A stretch of DNA of 9,257 nucleotides from Halomonas sp. (GTDB taxonomy: Bacteria > Pseudomonadota > Gammaproteobacteria > Pseudomonadales > Oleiphilaceae): contig SLIH01000033.1 of the NCBI GenBank assembly GCA_007135745.1, positions 1-9,257 of the forward strand, given 5' to 3'. A program made the translations under genes and the position numbers. The number at the start of each line of letters is the position of its first letter. Positions within the stretch are counted from its first letter, which is position 1. The notes below the pieces were generated by a model. The model saw nothing but the letters and a program-made list of their open reading frames with translations. It was not told where the DNA came from and made no database searches. This document shows, one piece after another, positions 6,513 to 9,257 of this stretch.

Positions 6513-7850
6513 ATGAGTGAATCACAGACCGCTGACCACCGCATCGACGCCCGCTGGGTCCTCCCCATGAGCGAAGGCACCCCCATACTGGAAAATCACA
6601 GCGTCATCATCAGCGGCGAACGCATCCAGGCTATAGTGCCCACCAGCGAGGCACAGCAACGGTACCCGGATATTAAAACCACACAACTCAGTGATCACCT
6701 GGTCATGCCCGGGCTCATCAACGCCCACGGGCACGCCTCCATGACCCTGCTCAGAGGCCTCGGCAACGACCTCCCCCTCATGGAATGGCTTCAGGAACAT
6801 ATTTGGCCCGCCGAAGGTGAATTCGTCAACGAAGAATTCGTCGCCGACGGCACTCTGCTCGCCATTGCCGAAATGTTGCGCAGTGGCACCACCTGCTTCA
6901 GCGACATGTACTTCTTCCCCGAAACCGTCGCTGATGTTGCACACAAACACGGCATCCGCGTCCAGACCGCCTTCCCCATACTCGACTTTCCCACCCAATG
7001 GGGCAGCGGCCCGGAAGAATACATCGAAAAAGGCCTGAAGCTGCATGATCGAACCCGCAACAGCAACTTCGTCAACGTATGCTTCGGCCCCCATGCGCCC
7101 TACACCGTCTCCGACGAGCCGCTGAAACAGATTGCCACCCTCTCGGAACAGATCGACCTGCCGGTGCAGATCCACCTCCATGAAACCGCCGGCGAAGTCA
7201 CCGACTCCATCCAGCAGCGGGGGCTCAGGCCATCCAAGCGACTGGCCGATCTCGGCCTGATGACCCCCCTCACCCAGTGCGTGCATATGACACAAGTGGA
7301 TGATTACGATCTGGGCCTGCTGAAAGAAACCGGGGCGCACATCCTGCACTGCCCCGAAGCCAACATGAAACTCGCCTCCGGCGCCTGCCCCATCAACCGA
7401 CTGCTTGATGCCGGCATCAACGTCGCCCTGGGCACCGACGGAGCTGCCAGCAATAACGACCTCGACATGTTCGGGGAAATGCGCTCCGCCGCCTTCCTGA
7501 CCAAGCTCGCCAGTGGCGACGCCGGTGCCGTACCCGCCATGGAAATCCTCAAAATGGCCACCATCAACGGCGCGCGAAGCATGGACATGGAGGATCGTAT
7601 CGGTTCCCTGGAGCCGGGCAAGCAGGCCGACCTGATTGCCGTCGATCTTGGCGATATACTGGTCCAGCCCGTGTATGATCCTGCGCCCCATCTGGTGTAC
7701 AACACCAACTCGCGCCAGGTCACCCACAGCTGGATCGCCGGTGAAGCCCGACTGATCGACGGTGAGCTTCAGAAAATCGATCTGCACGGCCTCAGGGGCC
7801 GTATCCAGCAGTGGCAGCAACGGATCAGCGCCGCTGACCGCAACCGATAG
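6513..7850 (+). CDS. mtaD: 5-methylthioadenosine/S-adenosylhomocysteine deaminase
   Basis: Zinc amidohydrolase (TRZ/ATZ family) that deaminates 5'-methylthioadenosine to methylthioinosine, and S-adenosylhomocysteine to S-inosylhomocysteine. In Pseudomonas the orthologue (PA3170) starts the route MTA to methylthioinosine to methylthioribose-1-phosphate, the substrate of MtnA. 445 aa from the ATG at 6513, which has AAGG 8 nt upstream. The in-frame GTG at 6432 would add 27 non-family residues and overlap the likely promoter, so it is rejected. Metal and catalytic motifs: NAHGHAS (H72, H74), HLHETAGE (H221 metal ligand, E224 proton shuttle), H258, and GTDGAASNN (D309). The C-terminal composite beta-domain contains [16 protein letters not shown]. 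First gene of the operon; ubiG follows after 14 bp. Other cytosine/atrazine-type deaminases share the fold, but the neighbours favour MtaD. Confidence 0.92.
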   Translation: MSESQTADHRIDARWVLPMSEGTPILENHSVIISGERIQAIVPTSEAQQRYPDIKTTQLSDHLVMPGLINAHGHASMTLLRGLGNDLPLMEWLQEHIWPAEGEFVNEEFVADGTLLAIAEMLRSGTTCFSDMYFFPETVADVAHKHGIRVQTAFPILDFPTQWGSGPEEYIEKGLKLHDRTRNSNFVNVCFGPHAPYTVSDEPLKQIATLSEQIDLPVQIHLHETAGEVTDSIQQRGLRPSKRLADLGLMTPLTQCVHMTQVDDYDLGLLKETGAHILHCPEANMKLASGACPINRLLDAGINVALGTDGAASNNDLDMFGEMRSAAFLTKLASGDAGAVPAMEILKMATINGARSMDMEDRIGSLEPGKQADLIAVDLGDILVQPVYDPAPHLVYNTNSRQVTHSWIAGEARLIDGELQKIDLHGLRGRIQQWQQRISAADRNR

Positions 7851-7864
7851 GAGACATTCCGCTC

Positions 7865-8599
7865 ATGAGCGAAACACAGACACAGCGCCAGACCAATGTC
7901 GACGCCAACGAAATCGCAAAGTTCGATGCGCTGGCCAGCCGCTGGTGGGATCCGGAAGGTGAATTCAAACCCCTGCACCAGATCAATCCCCTACGGCTGA
8001 ATTACATTGACGAGCGCGCGCCACTGGCGGACAGCCGGGTGCTGGATGTGGGCTGCGGCGGCGGTATTCTCAGCGAGGCCATGGTGCAGCGTGGCGCCGA
8101 GGTTACAGGCATTGATCTGGGTGAGGAAAATCTGTCTGTCGCCCAGCTTCATGCACTGGAATCCGGCATTCAGGTGGATTACCGCCATATCGCGGTGGAG
8201 GAGTTGGCCGAGGAAATGCCGGAGAGCTTCGACACCGTGACCTGCCTCGAGCTCCTGGAACACGTGCCGGACCCGGCGTCAGTCATCGACGCCTGTGCAC
8301 GGCTGCTCAAACCCGGTGGGCACCTGATCGTCTCCACCATCAACCGCAACCCCAAATCCTGGCTCTTTGCCATTGCCGGTGCCGAGTACATCCTGAAACT
8401 GCTGCCGCGTGGCACCCATGACTGGAACCGTTTCATCCGCCCCTCGGAAATGGACCGCTTCTTCCGCCAGGCCGGCCTGGATACACGGGACATCACGGGC
8501 ATGACCTACAACCCGATCACGGGTCATTACAAGCTGGGGCGCGATGTGGACGTCAATTACCTGATGCATGCCACCAAGCCGGAGAAGGAACAGCAATGA
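7865..8599 (+). CDS. ubiG: Ubiquinone biosynthesis O-methyltransferase (2-polyprenyl-6-hydroxyphenol and demethylubiquinone 3-O-methyltransferase)
   Basis: SAM-dependent class I methyltransferase that performs both O-methylations in ubiquinone synthesis, working with other Ubi proteins at the membrane. 244 aa, against 240 in E. coli. The family N-terminus is clear ([30 protein letters not shown]), shown here as [11 protein letters not shown] at 20-30 and NPLRLNYID at 41-49. SAM motifs: VLDVGCGGG (59-67), acidic GID (82-84), [10 protein letters not shown] (128-137), and [15 protein letters not shown] (148-162), followed by the UbiG-typical GTHDW and RPSE. The ATG at 7865 has TAGGAG at 7848-7853, which includes the mtaD stop codon, implying coupled translation. 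Its by-product S-adenosylhomocysteine is a possible MtaD substrate, which may explain the pairing. The stop overlaps the mupP start by 4 bp (ATGA). Confidence 0.96.
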   Translation: MSETQTQRQTNVDANEIAKFDALASRWWDPEGEFKPLHQINPLRLNYIDERAPLADSRVLDVGCGGGILSEAMVQRGAEVTGIDLGEENLSVAQLHALESGIQVDYRHIAVEELAEEMPESFDTVTCLELLEHVPDPASVIDACARLLKPGGHLIVSTINRNPKSWLFAIAGAEYILKLLPRGTHDWNRFIRPSEMDRFFRQAGLDTRDITGMTYNPITGHYKLGRDVDVNYLMHATKPEKEQQ

Positions 8600-9252
8600 G
8601 CCGTCAACCGGAAGCGGTATTCTTCGACCTGGACGGCACTTTGGCGGACACGGCGCCTGATTTCGTGCGCTGCCTTAACCTGCAGCGCCAGCTCCATGAC
8701 CTGCCCCCGCTGCCTGCCGAGCAGATCCGCGCGGTGGTCTCCAATGGAGCCCGGGCCCTGGTGCAACTGGGTTTTGACCTGGCGCCGGAAGCGCCCGACT
8801 TCCAGGAACGGCACAGCGAACTGCTTGATCTCTATCGCGACAATCTGGCGGTGGAAACCCGGCTTTTTCCGGGCATGGTGGACGTCCTCGCCTGGCTGGA
8901 GGCCCGCACCATTCCCTGGGGTGTGGTAACGAACAAGCCGCGCAGCTTCACCTTGCCACTGATGGAGGGGCTAGGCCTGCTGGAGCGCTGCGGGTCGGTT
9001 GTCTGTCCCGACGATGTGAGCCAGCGCAAGCCCCATCCGGAATCGCTGTTTATGGCCTGCAAGGAGGTGGGCGCGCCGGCGGCAGGCAGTGTCTACGTGG
9101 GGGATCATCTGCGTGATATCGAGGCGGGCCGTGCCGCGGGCATGCGCACCGTGGCCGCACGTTATGGCTACATCGCAGATCCCGAGGAGATCCCGAGCTG
9201 GCAGGCGGATCATATTATTGACCATGCCGGGGAGCTGATCCGCTGGCTTTGA
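8596..9252 (+). CDS. mupP: HAD-family phosphatase, probably N-acetylmuramic acid 6-phosphate phosphatase MupP
   Basis: Removes phosphate from MurNAc-6-phosphate in the cell-wall recycling route that leads to UDP-MurNAc and bypasses de novo (fosfomycin-sensitive) synthesis; defined in Pseudomonas for the gene beside ubiG. 218 aa. HAD motifs in order: [11 protein letters not shown] with nucleophile D11 and general acid D13; T112 in VVTNKPR; K145 in QRKPHP; and YVGDHLRD with D170 and D174. The C1-type helical cap lies at about 20-90. Sequence alone cannot separate it from phosphoglycolate phosphatase (Gph), as which such proteins are often annotated. The location directly after ubiG, sharing the ATGA overlap, favours MupP. 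AmgK, MurU and AnmK, which would confirm the pathway, are not in this window. Confidence 0.85.
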   Translation: MSRQPEAVFFDLDGTLADTAPDFVRCLNLQRQLHDLPPLPAEQIRAVVSNGARALVQLGFDLAPEAPDFQERHSELLDLYRDNLAVETRLFPGMVDVLAWLEARTIPWGVVTNKPRSFTLPLMEGLGLLERCGSVVCPDDVSQRKPHPESLFMACKEVGAPAAGSVYVGDHLRDIEAGRAAGMRTVAARYGYIADPEEIPSWQADHIIDHAGELIRWL

Positions 9253-9257
9253 TGAGC
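9252..9257 (+). CDS. First two codons of the next operon gene (runs off the window)
   Basis: The mupP stop TGA (9250-9252) overlaps an ATG at 9252 (TGATGAGC), a typical coupled start; ATG AGC reads Met-Ser. In Pseudomonas the gene after mupP is a short-chain dehydrogenase (YciK family), so that is the expectation. Six bases cannot show it. Confidence 0.35.

Noticed and set aside
6522..7820. 432-codon open frame on the minus strand covering nearly all of mtaD
   Set aside because: It is the mirror of a strongly conserved metal-dependent deaminase in GC-rich DNA; its translation is low-complexity (Gly/His/Val-rich) with no recognisable domain or ribosome site.

Overview
This is a GC-rich window of ordinary chromosomal gene content from a gammaproteobacterium. 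The block mtnA / mtaD / ubiG / mupP, followed by the first two codons of another gene, matches the neighbourhood known from Pseudomonas (mtnA-mtaD-ubiG-mupP-yciK). A Prc with the long gammaproteobacterial architecture, together with a PA1737-type fatty-acid oxidation alpha subunit, points to a marine Pseudomonadales/Oceanospirillales/Marinobacter-like organism. The genus is an inference and cannot be proven from the sequence alone.

Layout. Bases 1-1513 (+): 3' two-thirds of a beta-oxidation multifunctional alpha subunit (3-hydroxyacyl-CoA dehydrogenase part), closed by a 16-bp perfect terminator stem. Bases 1806-3965 (+): Prc/Tsp periplasmic carboxy-terminal processing protease, exported, with PDZ and Ser/Lys catalytic core, followed by its own terminator. 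Bases 4072-4998 (+): a cytoplasmic Xre-type helix-turn-helix protein with an acidic head and a basic tail, function unknown. It converges with mtnA (5017-6081, -), and a shared hairpin lies across the mtnA stop codon. Bases 6082-6512: a 431-bp divergent intergenic region that is mostly a 267-bp non-coding palindromic element. Bases 6513-9252 (+): mtaD, ubiG and mupP as a tight operon (14-bp gap, then a 4-bp overlap), running into a further gene that begins at 9252.

How the genes work together. MtaD deaminates methylthioadenosine (and S-adenosylhomocysteine). In the Pseudomonas-type salvage route the resulting methylthioinosine is phosphorolysed to methylthioribose-1-phosphate, which MtnA isomerises. 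UbiG carries out both O-methylations of ubiquinone and so produces S-adenosylhomocysteine, a possible substrate of MtaD. MupP dephosphorylates MurNAc-6-phosphate in peptidoglycan recycling, and Prc also acts on the envelope.

The most notable item is not a gene. Between mtnA and mtaD sits a MITE-like element with ~33-bp terminal inverted repeats flanked by TA. Its near-palindromic body appears to have been split by a second, unrelated ~107-bp hairpin sequence inserted without obvious target duplication. No new defence, biosynthetic or mobile protein system is visible in the window.
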